A stretch of 64,000 bases of DNA from Streptomyces sp. NBC_00557 (GTDB lineage: Bacteria > Actinomycetota > Actinomycetes > Streptomycetales > Streptomycetaceae), in contig NZ_CP107796.1 in NCBI RefSeq assembly GCF_036345995.1, positions 682,001 to 746,000 of the forward strand. The letters run 5' to 3'. The translations under genes and the position numbers were made by a program. The notes under the pieces were generated by a model. That model saw nothing but the letters and a program-made list of their open reading frames with translations, made no database searches and was not told where the DNA came from. This document shows positions 37,669 through 45,191 of the stretch, one piece after another (within the stretch, counting starts at the first letter, position 1; each line of letters starts with the position of its first letter).

Positions 37669-38540
37669 AGCTCCTTGCGGATCGCGCCGAGCAGGGCCTC
37701 GGTCCTCCGGGCGGGCGCGGCCTGGGCGCCGAGCCGGTCCAGCGCCTCCCGGTAGACCACGACGTCGTCGGCCTTGTCGAGGTAGACGGCCCCGACCAGG
37801 CCGCTGAGGTACACGATGTCGGGCAGTTCGCGGGCCCGGAACCGGAAGAGGTGGCAGGCGCCCGCCCGCAGCGCCGGGTGCGGGCCGTTGGCGAACGGCA
37901 TGATCTGCACGGTGACATGGGCCAGCCGGCTGACCTCGATCAGATGGTCGATCTGCGCCCGCATCACCGCGGCGCCGCCGACCGGCCAGCGCAGCACGGT
38001 CTCGTCCATCACCACCCACACCCGCGGCGGCGCCGGACGGGTCAGCAGCTCCTGGCGGCGCATGCGCAGCGCGACCCGGCGTTCGGTGGCCTCGGCGGAG
38101 GCGTGCGGGCTGTCCGCGCCGAGCAGGGCGCGGGCGTAGTCCTCGGTCTGCAGCAGGCCGTGCACGAACTGGTTCTCGTACGCGCGGATCTGCAACGCGG
38201 CCTGTTCCAGGCTGAGATACGCGGCGAACCAGTCGGGCATCACATCGCGGTAGGTGTGCCACCAGCCGCGTTTGTTGGCCTCGCGCACGGACTTCAGGAA
38301 GGTGTCGATCTCGTCCTGGTCGGTGACGCCGTACACCTGGAGCAGCTTCTCGGCGTCCGCGAGTCTGAGCCGGGCCACCTTGGCGGCCTCCATGCGGCGG
38401 ATCGTGGAGTGGCTGACCCCGATGGCGGCGCCCGCCTCGGCGTAGCTGAGGCCGGCCCGGGTGCGCAGTTCCTCCAGCTGCCGGCCGAGGATCATGCGCA
38501 GCACGGAGGGGGCGCCGCCCCAGTCGGTCTCCGCGGTCAC
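37665..38540 (-). CDS. XRE-DUF5753 (Scr1/WhiJ-like) regulator
   Basis: A 291-residue helix-turn-helix regulator. Residues about 17-75 form the XRE DNA-binding domain (LSYAEAGAAIGVSHSTIRR), and residues about 105-285 form the DUF5753 domain with RAYENQFVHGLLQTEDYARA and VQIMPFANGPHPAL. This architecture is that of WhiJ-type developmental regulators, which in Streptomyces usually sit beside an HATPase protein and a small DUF397 protein. Here the HATPase gene is present and divergent, but no DUF397 gene is visible. The start is GTG at 38540 with GAGGGGGG upstream. It probably controls its own and the divergent promoter. Confidence 0.9.
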   Translation of the reverse strand: MTAETDWGGAPSVLRMILGRQLEELRTRAGLSYAEAGAAIGVSHSTIRRMEAAKVARLRLADAEKLLQVYGVTDQDEIDTFLKSVREANKRGWWHTYRDVMPDWFAAYLSLEQAALQIRAYENQFVHGLLQTEDYARALLGADSPHASAEATERRVALRMRRQELLTRPAPPRVWVVMDETVLRWPVGGAAVMRAQIDHLIEVSRLAHVTVQIMPFANGPHPALRAGACHLFRFRARELPDIVYLSGLVGAVYLDKADDVVVYREALDRLGAQAAPARRTEALLGAIRKEL

Positions 38541-38856
38541 GCCCCCACCCCCCTCGACAGGTCACAGGACACGGTCGCACACGATCGCTTCCCCGGCCCC
38601 TTCGATCACGTTCCGGCCCGAAGCAGCATGCACTTCGCTGCCTGCAAATTTCAACTTGCAGGTTGCGGAGGGTTCTTGGCGGGTGCCACAGTGGACGAAC
38701 TGCTCCGGTCGGCCCAAGGAGCAGGCGGCCCGGCCGGGTTGGGGGAGACCTCGGCCGCACCAGGCCTCGTCGGGAGGCGGTGCGTCGTCTGCTGCGCGAG
38801 CGGCCGGCCCGACACCGGACACCCCCCGCACGAGGCCGGACGAAAGGCGCACGGCG
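38541..38856. promoter_or_regulatory. divergent control region with CCTGCAA/TTGCAGG palindrome
   Basis: This 316-base spacer divides the XRE-DUF5753 gene from the repeat-bearing HATPase gene. It has a conspicuous AT-richer patch with the inverted repeat CCTGCAA-8-TTGCAGG (38641-38662), a reasonable candidate operator for the XRE regulator. No gene is seen in the spacer. Confidence 0.5.
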
Positions 38857-40041
38857 ATGGCTCCGCCCTCCCTCCCTCGACCCCTGCCCCACCCGGCCGA
38901 GCCCCCCGGCTCCGCCGAACCGCCGCCGGCCCCGTTACCCCTGCCGGCGTTCCCACGCCCGCACCGGCTACCGGTCCCCGCGGACGGCCCGCCCGCTCCC
39001 CCGGATTCCGCACCACCCCGGCCCGGGGCCCGTCCCGGCGGCGCAGACACCGCGGACCCTCCGCATCCGCCCGCTGCCCGGCCGGTCCGGGCTGCGGCTC
39101 CCGTGGTCCGGCCGGGCGCCGCTCCGGGCGGCACGGGCCCGGAGCACGAGGCCGCGGACGAGTCAGGCCCAGGAGTACGGCCGGCGGGCCCCGAGGACCG
39201 ACCTCACCGGTACGCAGGAGCGGCGGACACGCCCGACCGGTGCGGGGACACCGCTCAGGGACCACACCGGTACGCAGGAGACCGGGACGCGCCCGACCGG
39301 TGCGCAGACACCGCTCAAGAACCACACCAGTGCACGAGAGACGGGTACACGCCCGACCAGTGCGCAGACACCGCTCAAGGACCACACCAGTGCACGAGAG
39401 ACGGGTACACGCCCGACCAGTGCGCAGACACCGCTCAAGGACCACACCCGCGCACGGGAGCGGCGGACGCGGCGGGCCGGACTGGGGCCGGCGGCGAGGA
39501 CATGCCGCGCTCCGGTGCGGACGCCGTGTGGCAGCCGTGCGGGCCGTCGGTCCCGGCCGGTGTCCTGATACCGCCCGGAGGCGAGCACCTCGGTCGGCTC
39601 GCTGGGCCCGTCGGCGCCGGCCGACCCGCCTCCGGGCCCGCGCCGCGCCGCTCCGCCGCGTTCGACCTGCCGGCCCGCCCGGCGGCCGTCGGCACCGCCC
39701 GACGGGTCGTCCGCGACCTGCTGACCGCCTGGGACGTGCCGGAAGGCGCCCGGGACGACGCGGTTCTGGTGACCTCCGAGCTGGTCACGAACGCCCTCGT
39801 GCACGCGGCCGGTACGCGGATCGCCTGCCGACTGCGCCGTACGGCGGACCGGCTACGCATCGAGGTCGAGGACCAGGCAGGCGGCCCGGTGCTGCCGGCG
39901 GTGCGCCACCCCGGCCCGGAGGACCAGCACGGGCGGGGGCTGTTCCTGGTCGACACGCTCAGCCGCGACTGGGGCGTGAGCCCGGTCGGCGGCCGGCCCG
40001 GCGGAATCGTCTGGGCGGAGCTCCCCACCGGCCCCGGCTGA
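38857..40041 (+). CDS. HATPase (anti-sigma/RsbW-like) protein with 20-residue repeats
   Basis: A 394-residue protein. The C-terminal 125 residues or so are a histidine-kinase-like ATPase of the RsbW/SpoIIAB-like group (VLVTSELVTNALVHAAG for the N-box, EDQHGRGLFLVDTLSRDWG for the G-box), the kind that phosphorylates anti-sigma-factor antagonists or sits beside XRE-DUF5753 regulators. The N-terminal 270 residues are a Pro-, Ala- and Gly-rich region containing about five tandem 20-residue repeats (DRCADTAQGPHQCTRDGY type), three of them with two cysteines each at fixed positions. The ATG at 38857 follows GAAAGG; a longer frame above it is unlikely. Normally such proteins are only 130-150 residues, so the repeat-bearing extension is unusual. 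Confidence 0.78.
   Translation: MAPPSLPRPLPHPAEPPGSAEPPPAPLPLPAFPRPHRLPVPADGPPAPPDSAPPRPGARPGGADTADPPHPPAARPVRAAAPVVRPGAAPGGTGPEHEAADESGPGVRPAGPEDRPHRYAGAADTPDRCGDTAQGPHRYAGDRDAPDRCADTAQEPHQCTRDGYTPDQCADTAQGPHQCTRDGYTPDQCADTAQGPHPRTGAADAAGRTGAGGEDMPRSGADAVWQPCGPSVPAGVLIPPGGEHLGRLAGPVGAGRPASGPAPRRSAAFDLPARPAAVGTARRVVRDLLTAWDVPEGARDDAVLVTSELVTNALVHAAGTRIACRLRRTADRLRIEVEDQAGGPVLPAVRHPGPEDQHGRGLFLVDTLSRDWGVSPVGGRPGGIVWAELPTGPG
39195..39462 (+). repeat. 60-bp tandem repeat within the HATPase gene
   Basis: A 60-bp unit recurs about four and a half times. The copies at 39301-39360 and 39361-39420 differ at only one base, while outer copies (39241-39300, 39421-39460 and the part before 39241) are diverged. 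The unit is a multiple of three and keeps the reading frame, giving 20-residue repeats. The near identity of the central pair points to a recent duplication. Confidence 0.9.
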
Positions 40042-40480
40042 CACGGCCCCCCACCGACTGCCGGACCGTCCCCACCAGTCCGAACTAGTCCGAAGGATCC
40101 CCATGCACCACATCACCCCCACCCCCGCACCGGCCGCCGACCCCTCCTGGACCCGCACCCACCCCAAGCCCGGCTCCGAGGAACAGGACGGCTGACAGGC
40201 GCGCTCCCCCGGCACCGGCCGCCAAGCCCCCTGCCCGCCGGAACCCCGCAACGGACCGGACTCACCCACGACCGACCGGCATCCGGGCGCCGATCCCGGC
40301 CCCACCCCGCCCCACCCCGCACCACTCCTCTCCCCTCCCCCCTCTCCGGCCGAAAACGCCCCTCACCACACCCCGGCCGGCTCCCGGACCCGGGTAGATT
40401 CGCCGGCGGTGCGGGTGGTCCGCATCCGGCCGGGGCACGGAGTCCGTGGCCGCCGGGCGTCGGCTGCGTCGGGGGTGTGC
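40042..40480. other. 439-base gap holding one candidate small gene
   Basis: Between the HATPase and GNAT genes. Apart from the possible 30-residue gene at 40103, only C-rich low-complexity sequence is seen (runs such as CCCCACCCCGC at 40300-40345). A short direct repeat AGTCCGAA precedes the small gene at 40078-40094. Confidence 0.4.
40103..40195 (+). CDS. candidate 30-residue peptide gene
   Basis: An ATG with GAAGGA 6 bases upstream opens a 30-residue frame beginning MHHITPTPAPAADPSW and ending KPGSEEQDG. It has no signal peptide or hydrophobic stretch. Its position just after the HATPase gene and its proper ribosome site make it worth recording, but no homology is known to me and composition alone could produce it. 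Confidence 0.35.
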   Translation: MHHITPTPAPAADPSWTRTHPKPGSEEQDG

Positions 40481-41146
40481 ATGGGCTGGTCGGTGATCCG
40501 CCGGAGGCGGGCCGCGCCGGCCGTGCTGCCCGTGCCCGGGCGGTGCGGGCCCGAGGCCGGCCGGCATGTCCTGGCCACCGAACGCCTGCTGCTGTTCACG
40601 CCCCGCATCCGACTGGACGTGGCGGCGGCGCTCGCCGCCTGCGCCGACGCCGAGGCGCAGCGCTGGCTCGGCACCCAGGCGGACGAGGTCCTGCCCGACC
40701 CCGGCGTCCGCAGGGCCCTGCTGGCCTGGCGGCCGGCCGGTGAGGACGGGCGCCGGGTGCCCCGGAAGCTGGCCCGGCCGTATGTGCCCGGCCCGGACGA
40801 CCCCCTGCTGCTCGTCTGTGTCCGCAGGTCGGACCTCTGCTATGCGGGCGCCCTCGAACTGGAGCCGCGCACGGGCGAGATGGGCGGCTGGCTGGCACCG
40901 GCCTGCCGCGGCCAGGGCCTGGGCGCGGAGCTGTTCCGCGCGGGCGCGGCCCTCGCGCACGCCCATGCCGGGCTGGCCACGGTACGGGCCGGCGCCGAGC
41001 CCGGGAACACCGCGAGCCGGCGGGCCCTGGCCCGGGCCGGTTTCGTGCGGGCCGAGGGGCCGCCCCGGCACACCCTGCCCGACGGCCGCGTGGTCGAGAC
41101 CGTCTGGCACCGGCACGACAGCCCGGCCGCCTCCCGCTGCCGCTGA
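40481..41146 (+). CDS. GNAT-family N-acetyltransferase
   Basis: A 221-residue GNAT acetyltransferase of the RimJ/RimL-like type. It opens its fold with VLATERLLLFTPRIRLDVAA and has the acetyl-CoA motif ACRGQGLGAELFRAGAALA with the later NTASRRALARAGFVRAEG. It would acetylate an amino group on a protein terminus or small molecule. The ATG at 40481 is chosen; a GTG at 40409 would add an implausible basic leader. It lies 36 bases before the second DUF574 methyltransferase on the same strand and may be co-transcribed. Confidence 0.84.
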   Translation: MGWSVIRRRRAAPAVLPVPGRCGPEAGRHVLATERLLLFTPRIRLDVAAALAACADAEAQRWLGTQADEVLPDPGVRRALLAWRPAGEDGRRVPRKLARPYVPGPDDPLLLVCVRRSDLCYAGALELEPRTGEMGGWLAPACRGQGLGAELFRAGAALAHAHAGLATVRAGAEPGNTASRRALARAGFVRAEGPPRHTLPDGRVVETVWHRHDSPAASRCR

Positions 41147-41182
41147 CCCCCCACCCGTCCGAGCCCTTGTTGGAGAGCCGAC

Positions 41183-41980
41183 GTGACAGACACCGGATTC
41201 AGCCCGGAGCGGATCGACACCGGCAAGCCGCATCCCGCGCGGATGTACGACTGGTTCCTGGACGGCAAGGACCACTACCCCGTCGACGCCGAGGCCGCGA
41301 ACAAGGTGCTGGAGCTGTTCCCGGACGTCAAGGACACGGCCTGGGCGAACCGCGAGTTCATGAACCGGGCCGTCCGTTTCGTCGCCCGCGAGGGGGTCGA
41401 CCAGTTCCTGGACGTGGGCACCGGGATCCCCACCGAGCCGAACCTGCACCAGATCGCGCAGGAGGTCACACCGAGCGCCCGGGTGGTGTACGCCGACAAC
41501 GACCCGATCGTGCTGCGGCACGCCGAAGCCCTGCTGCAGGGCACGCCCGAGGGTCGTACCTCCTATCTGCACGCCGATGTCCGCGAGCCGGAGCGGATCG
41601 TCGCGTACGCGCGCGAGCATCTGGACCTCACCCGGCCGGTGGGCCTGTCACTGATCGCGCTGCTGCCGTTCGTCGCCGACGAGGAGGATCCGTACGGCGT
41701 CGTACGGGCCCTCACGGAGCCGCTGGCGTCCGGCAGTTGGCTGATGCTCTCGCATGTCGGCGCCGAGTTCGACCCGGAGGTGTGGGAGCGCATCGCCGCC
41801 GTGTACCGCTCCGGCGGCACCCGGGTCCGGGCGCGCTCGCACGCCGAGGTGCGCCGGTTCTTCGCCGGCCTGGAGCTGTGCGAGCCGGGTGTCGTACCGG
41901 CGACGCGGTGGCGCCCCGAGCCGGGGATGCGGGTCGGTCACGAGCAGCCGGTGTACGTCGGGGTGGCCCGCAAGCCGTGA
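41183..41980 (+). CDS. DUF574-type SAM-dependent methyltransferase, second copy
   Basis: A 265-residue paralogue of the methyltransferase at 36796. It has the same order of motifs: ERIDTGKPHPARMYDWFLDG, then KDHYPVDAEAAN, FLDVGTGIPTEPNLHQIAQ, and VVYADNDPIVLRHAEALLQG. The GTG start at 41183 has GGAGA 7 bases upstream. The target is unknown. Having two paralogues within 5 kb, on either side of an XRE/HATPase pair, is notable. Confidence 0.9.
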   Translation: MTDTGFSPERIDTGKPHPARMYDWFLDGKDHYPVDAEAANKVLELFPDVKDTAWANREFMNRAVRFVAREGVDQFLDVGTGIPTEPNLHQIAQEVTPSARVVYADNDPIVLRHAEALLQGTPEGRTSYLHADVREPERIVAYAREHLDLTRPVGLSLIALLPFVADEEDPYGVVRALTEPLASGSWLMLSHVGAEFDPEVWERIAAVYRSGGTRVRARSHAEVRRFFAGLELCEPGVVPATRWRPEPGMRVGHEQPVYVGVARKP

Positions 41981-42146
41981 GGGCGCGGGCCGCGTCGGCC
42001 GGAACCGGCGGCTCGGCGTGCGGCCGCAGCAGTGCGTCGGCGGGGACCGGCCGCCCGGTCCGCGGCTGCCGTGTGCCGACCGAGGCCGTCGGCGCTGAAG
42101 GCGGAAGACCTCGGCCGGCCGGGCGCCGCCTCCCCCGTGCTCGCGC

Positions 42147-42605
42147 TCACGCGCCGGGCATCAGCCCCGCCGCGATGGTGGCCCCGAGTTCCCAGCACGC
42201 CTCCGTGTCGGCTTTGCCGGGCTCGCCGGTGACGGTGACCGGGTTCGCCGCACGGCGCCAGCCGAGGCCGGTGGTGACGGCCTCGATGGCGCGGACGGCG
42301 CCGGTGACGTCGTTGCCGCCGTGCACGTAGTAGCCGAACGGGCGGCCCCGGGTCTCGTCCAGGCAGGGGTAGTAGACCTGGTCGAAGAAGTGCTTCAGCG
42401 CGCCGGACATGTACCCCAGGTTCGCCGGTGTGCCGAGCAGATAGCCGTCGGCCTCCAGGACGTCGGAGGCGGTCGCGGACAGGGCCGCGCGGCGGACGAC
42501 GCCGACGCCCTCGATCTCCGGCGCGGTGGCGCCGGCGACGGCGGCCTCGAACAGGGCCTGGCAGTTGGGCGACGGGGTGTGATGGACGATCAGCAAGGTA
42601 GCCAC
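42147..42605 (-). CDS. flavodoxin-like/NADPH-dependent FMN reductase family protein
   Basis: A 152-residue flavodoxin-fold protein. TLLIVHHTPSPNCQALFEA is the FMN phosphate-binding loop region, YLLGTPANLGYMSGALKHFF is the family's T-P-x-x-x-G-x-M-x-G motif, and PFGYYVHGGNDVTGAV follows. It should bind FMN and reduce quinones or act as a small electron carrier in the cytosol. A GTG at 42605 is taken as the start because it opens directly on the first strand; the frame continues upstream without family character. It is divergent from the double GNAT gene. Confidence 0.84.
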   Translation of the reverse strand: MATLLIVHHTPSPNCQALFEAAVAGATAPEIEGVGVVRRAALSATASDVLEADGYLLGTPANLGYMSGALKHFFDQVYYPCLDETRGRPFGYYVHGGNDVTGAVRAIEAVTTGLGWRRAANPVTVTGEPGKADTEACWELGATIAAGLMPGA

Positions 42606-42706
42606 ACCCGCACCCTGCCGTGCCGCCGCCGTACCCCGCAAACGGCGGGCGTGGCGGGCGGTGCCGCCGGGTAGGGAGTGTGCACGCGAGAACGGGAGGG
42701 GATGCC

Positions 42707-43648
42707 GTGACAGGGGCGGGTGCACGCGAGTCCGGCCTCCGCCCTCCGCCGCCGGCCGGCTACCGGTGCCGGCCCGCGACCGGTGCCGACGTGGACGCCA
42801 TCCACGGCCTGGTCGCCGCGTACGAGCGCGCGCTGCACGGCCGCGTCACGACCGGCGCCGACCGCATCGCCGCCGAGCTGACCCTGCCCGGCGTACGGCC
42901 GGAGCACGACACGCTGCTCGTGCACGCCGACGGCGGAGCCGTGGCCGGCTACGGCTGGGTGAAGGGGCGGCGTGCCCGGGTCGTCGTGCACCCCGGGCAC
43001 CGGGGCCGCGGCCTCGGCGGCGCCCTGCTCGCCTGGACCGAGGCGCGGGCCCGGCAGGCGGGCGGCGACCGGCTCGCGCAGACCGTCGCCGACGCCGATC
43101 ACGCCGCGACCGCGCTGCTGCGGGCCGGCGGATACTCCCGGATGGTCACCGAGTGGCTGCTGGAGATCGCGCTGCCCGGCGAACCCGAGGTGCCCGATCC
43201 CCCGGAGGGCATCGCCGTACGGCCGTTCCGGCCCGGCGACGAGCAGGCCGCGTACCGGCTCACCGAGGACGCGTTCGACGAGTGGCAGCGGCGGCGCAAG
43301 AGCTACCCGGAATGGGCGCGGCACACCGTCGAGCGCGCCGCGTTCCTGCCGGCGGCGTCACCGCTGGCCTTCGCCGGCGACCAGCTGGTGGGGGCGGTGC
43401 TGTCGCTGGACGCCCCCGGCCGTGACGAGGGCTACGTCGAACGGGTCGCGGTACGGCGCGACCAGCGCGACCGGGGCATCGCCCGCCTGCTGCTGCATGA
43501 GGCGTTCCGCACCTTCCACCGCCTCGGCAGGCCTGTCTGCACCCTGTGGACCCACTCCGGCACCGGCGCCCTCCCGCTGTACGAGCGCCTGGGCATGACG
43601 GTCCGGCGCAGTTCCACGGTCTACGGCAAGGCCCTCACCACCGGCTGA
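42707..43648 (+). CDS. tandem double-GNAT acetyltransferase
   Basis: A 313-residue protein with two GNAT folds, as in mycothiol-synthase-like enzymes. The first (about residues 15-165) has VHPGHRGRGLGGALLAWTEA; the second (about 175-313) has VAVRRDQRDRGIARLLLHEA and LYERLGMTVRRSSTVYGK. Both retain the acetyl-CoA pyrophosphate loop (R-x-x-G-x-G/A). GTG at 42707 has GGGAGGGG 5 bases upstream. True mycothiol synthase (mshD) is a possibility but the neighbourhood does not support it; the substrate is unknown. Confidence 0.84.
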   Translation: MTGAGARESGLRPPPPAGYRCRPATGADVDAIHGLVAAYERALHGRVTTGADRIAAELTLPGVRPEHDTLLVHADGGAVAGYGWVKGRRARVVVHPGHRGRGLGGALLAWTEARARQAGGDRLAQTVADADHAATALLRAGGYSRMVTEWLLEIALPGEPEVPDPPEGIAVRPFRPGDEQAAYRLTEDAFDEWQRRRKSYPEWARHTVERAAFLPAASPLAFAGDQLVGAVLSLDAPGRDEGYVERVAVRRDQRDRGIARLLLHEAFRTFHRLGRPVCTLWTHSGTGALPLYERLGMTVRRSSTVYGKALTTG

Positions 43649-43726
43649 CCGGACCGTGCGGATGTCCCCGCGGCGTCGTCCGTGCCCTCGGTTACAGTTG
43701 CGCCCCTGAACAGGAGGGGGCAGGAC

Positions 43727-44419
43727 GTGCGGGTCGGAGTGGGGTTCGCGGGGCGGGGAGCGGCTGTGGCGGTGGCGCTCGCCACGCTGCTCGGCGGGTG
43801 CGCGGGGTCGGCGGCCGACGACGGGAAGGGCGCGGCCGGCGCGACCCCGTCCGACACGAGCGAAGCCGAGTCGGCGGCGGTGAGGGGCGGTTCGGTCGGC
43901 GCGGCCGGCTCGGACTGCGCGCTGCCCGTCCGTTTCGACGTGGCGGCGCACTGGAAGGCCAGGGCGATCGACGCCGGGGCGGAGCAGTCGAAGGCGTCGA
44001 AGGGCTCCGGCGACGACCCGAGCGCCGCCGTCGCCGACTCCCTGCTGCACCAGGGCCCGGTCACCGCGGCCTGCGAGATCGACGCCAAGCCGGCGGGGCA
44101 CATCGGGTTCCTGCGCGTGTGGACCGGCAAGGCGGGCACCCCCGGTCCGGGCACGGTGCTGCGGCAGTTCGTCGCCGCCGAGGACGGCGCCGGCAAGGCG
44201 GCGTACCGCTCCGTCAGGACCGGCGGCGGCCTGAAGGGCGTGGAGGTGGAGTACCTCTGCACCAGCAAGCTCCTGGGCGAGACGAAGAAGGAGACGGCGC
44301 TGGCCGTCGGCACACCCGACGGCCCGGTCGTCCTGCACCTCGGCGGCATGGACACCGAGGAGCACGAGGCGATGCGGCCGGCGTACGAACTGGCCAAGCG
44401 CACCCTCCGGTTGGGCTGA
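43727..44419 (+). CDS. putative lipoprotein, unknown function
   Basis: A 230-residue lipoprotein. The leader AVAVALATLLGGCAGSA ends in a lipobox, so it should be anchored outside the membrane. A short Ala/Ser/Asp-rich linker precedes a globular domain beginning CALPVRFDVAAHWKARAI and ending GMDTEEHEAMRPAYELAKR, with a second and third cysteine (TAACEIDAK, VEYLCTSK). It resembles a widespread Streptomyces lipoprotein family with no assigned role. The GTG at 43727 has GGAGGGGG 6 bases upstream. Confidence 0.8.
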   Translation: MRVGVGFAGRGAAVAVALATLLGGCAGSAADDGKGAAGATPSDTSEAESAAVRGGSVGAAGSDCALPVRFDVAAHWKARAIDAGAEQSKASKGSGDDPSAAVADSLLHQGPVTAACEIDAKPAGHIGFLRVWTGKAGTPGPGTVLRQFVAAEDGAGKAAYRSVRTGGGLKGVEVEYLCTSKLLGETKKETALAVGTPDGPVVLHLGGMDTEEHEAMRPAYELAKRTLRLG

Positions 44420-44446
44420 GGACCGCGAACGGCCGCCCGCGGCGCC

Positions 44447-45079
44447 TCAGTCCACGGTCGTGGACCGGCCCAGATAGGTGAGGGGACCGGCGTCCGCGAC
44501 CGGTATCTCCTCGAAGCCGAGCCGGTCGTAGAAGACGCGGGCGGCGGTGTTGACGGTGACCATGCCGAGGTGGACGGCCTGAACTCCCTGGTCGCGCAGG
44601 GCGTTCAGGAAGGTGTGCATCAGCCGCCGGCCGTGGCCCTGCCCCTGCCACGGCGGCAGCAGGTCGATGTGCAGATGGGCGGGGTGGCCGGCGAGTTCGG
44701 GCACGAGCATGCGCTCCGGGTGGTGCAGAAGGCGGATCATCTCCTCGGTGGGCGTGCGGGGCGGCTCCACGGGCTCCGGACAGCGGTCGGCGAGCAGGGG
44801 GATCCAGCTGTGCCGGAAGTCCTTGACGAAGCGTTCGGTGTCCGCGGTGCCGACGATGTAGCCCACGGCCCGTCCCGTGCCGTCGTCCAGCACGAAGGCG
44901 AGGTCCGGGTCGAAGCGGCAGTACGGCTCGGCGAAGAGCGCGGGCATCAGGCGCTGGTCGGGGTACAGGGCCCGGGAGTCGCCGCCGTTGTGCGCGGTGC
45001 GGACGCAGACGTCGGCCACCGCGTCGCGGTCGGCGGGACGGTACGGGCGGATGGCCGGGGTGGGAGACGGAGAAGGCAT
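44447..45079 (-). CDS. GNAT acetyltransferase under a CebR-type operator
   Basis: A 210-residue GNAT enzyme. Relevant motifs are AIRPYRPADRDAVADVCVRT at the start, LLPPWQGQGHGRRLMHTFL as the acetyl-CoA loop, and VTVNTAARVFYDRLGFEEI. The pattern PAHLHIDLLP together with GMVTVN is shared with O-GlcNAcase-linked and glycan-associated acetyltransferases; by inference its substrate may be an amino sugar. The ATG at 45079 lies only 20 bases from a perfect TGGGAGCGCTCCCA palindrome, so it is likely repressed by a CebR-like regulator. Confidence 0.85.
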   Translation of the reverse strand: MPSPSPTPAIRPYRPADRDAVADVCVRTAHNGGDSRALYPDQRLMPALFAEPYCRFDPDLAFVLDDGTGRAVGYIVGTADTERFVKDFRHSWIPLLADRCPEPVEPPRTPTEEMIRLLHHPERMLVPELAGHPAHLHIDLLPPWQGQGHGRRLMHTFLNALRDQGVQAVHLGMVTVNTAARVFYDRLGFEEIPVADAGPLTYLGRSTTVD

Positions 45080-45098
45080 GGGCTCATCCTGAACCCCT

Positions 45099-45112
45099 TG
45101 GGAGCGCTCCCA
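45099..45112 (-). promoter_or_regulatory. perfect CebR-type palindrome
   Basis: TGGGAGCGCTCCCA is the 14-bp consensus bound by CebR, the LacI-family cellobiose/cello-oligosaccharide repressor of Streptomyces. It lies immediately upstream of the leftward GNAT gene. A related LacI-family repressor could use the same site. Confidence 0.8.
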
Positions 45113-45149
45113 CAAGCCGTCCGGCCGTCGCTCGTTCCCTGCCGGGCAA

Positions 45150-45180
45150 GCGGCGGCCCGCTGGTGGAGCGGGCCGCCGC
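45150..45180 (-). terminator. 12-bp hairpin terminator
   Basis: GCGGCGGCCCGC and its exact complement close a 7-base loop 11 bases after the stop of the DUF1996 gene, which runs leftward toward the GNAT gene. Confidence 0.82.
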
Positions 45181-45191
45181 GGCGGAGACGG

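Noticed and set aside
39195..39462. 60-bp repeats considered as a CRISPR array
   Set aside because: The units are contiguous without unique spacers, keep a reading frame within a gene, and lie next to no cas genes.
42707..43648. double GNAT protein as true mycothiol synthase (mshD)
   Set aside because: The domain arrangement is compatible, but the substrate-binding residues cannot be verified by eye and no other mycothiol gene is near. Kept as a generic double GNAT enzyme.
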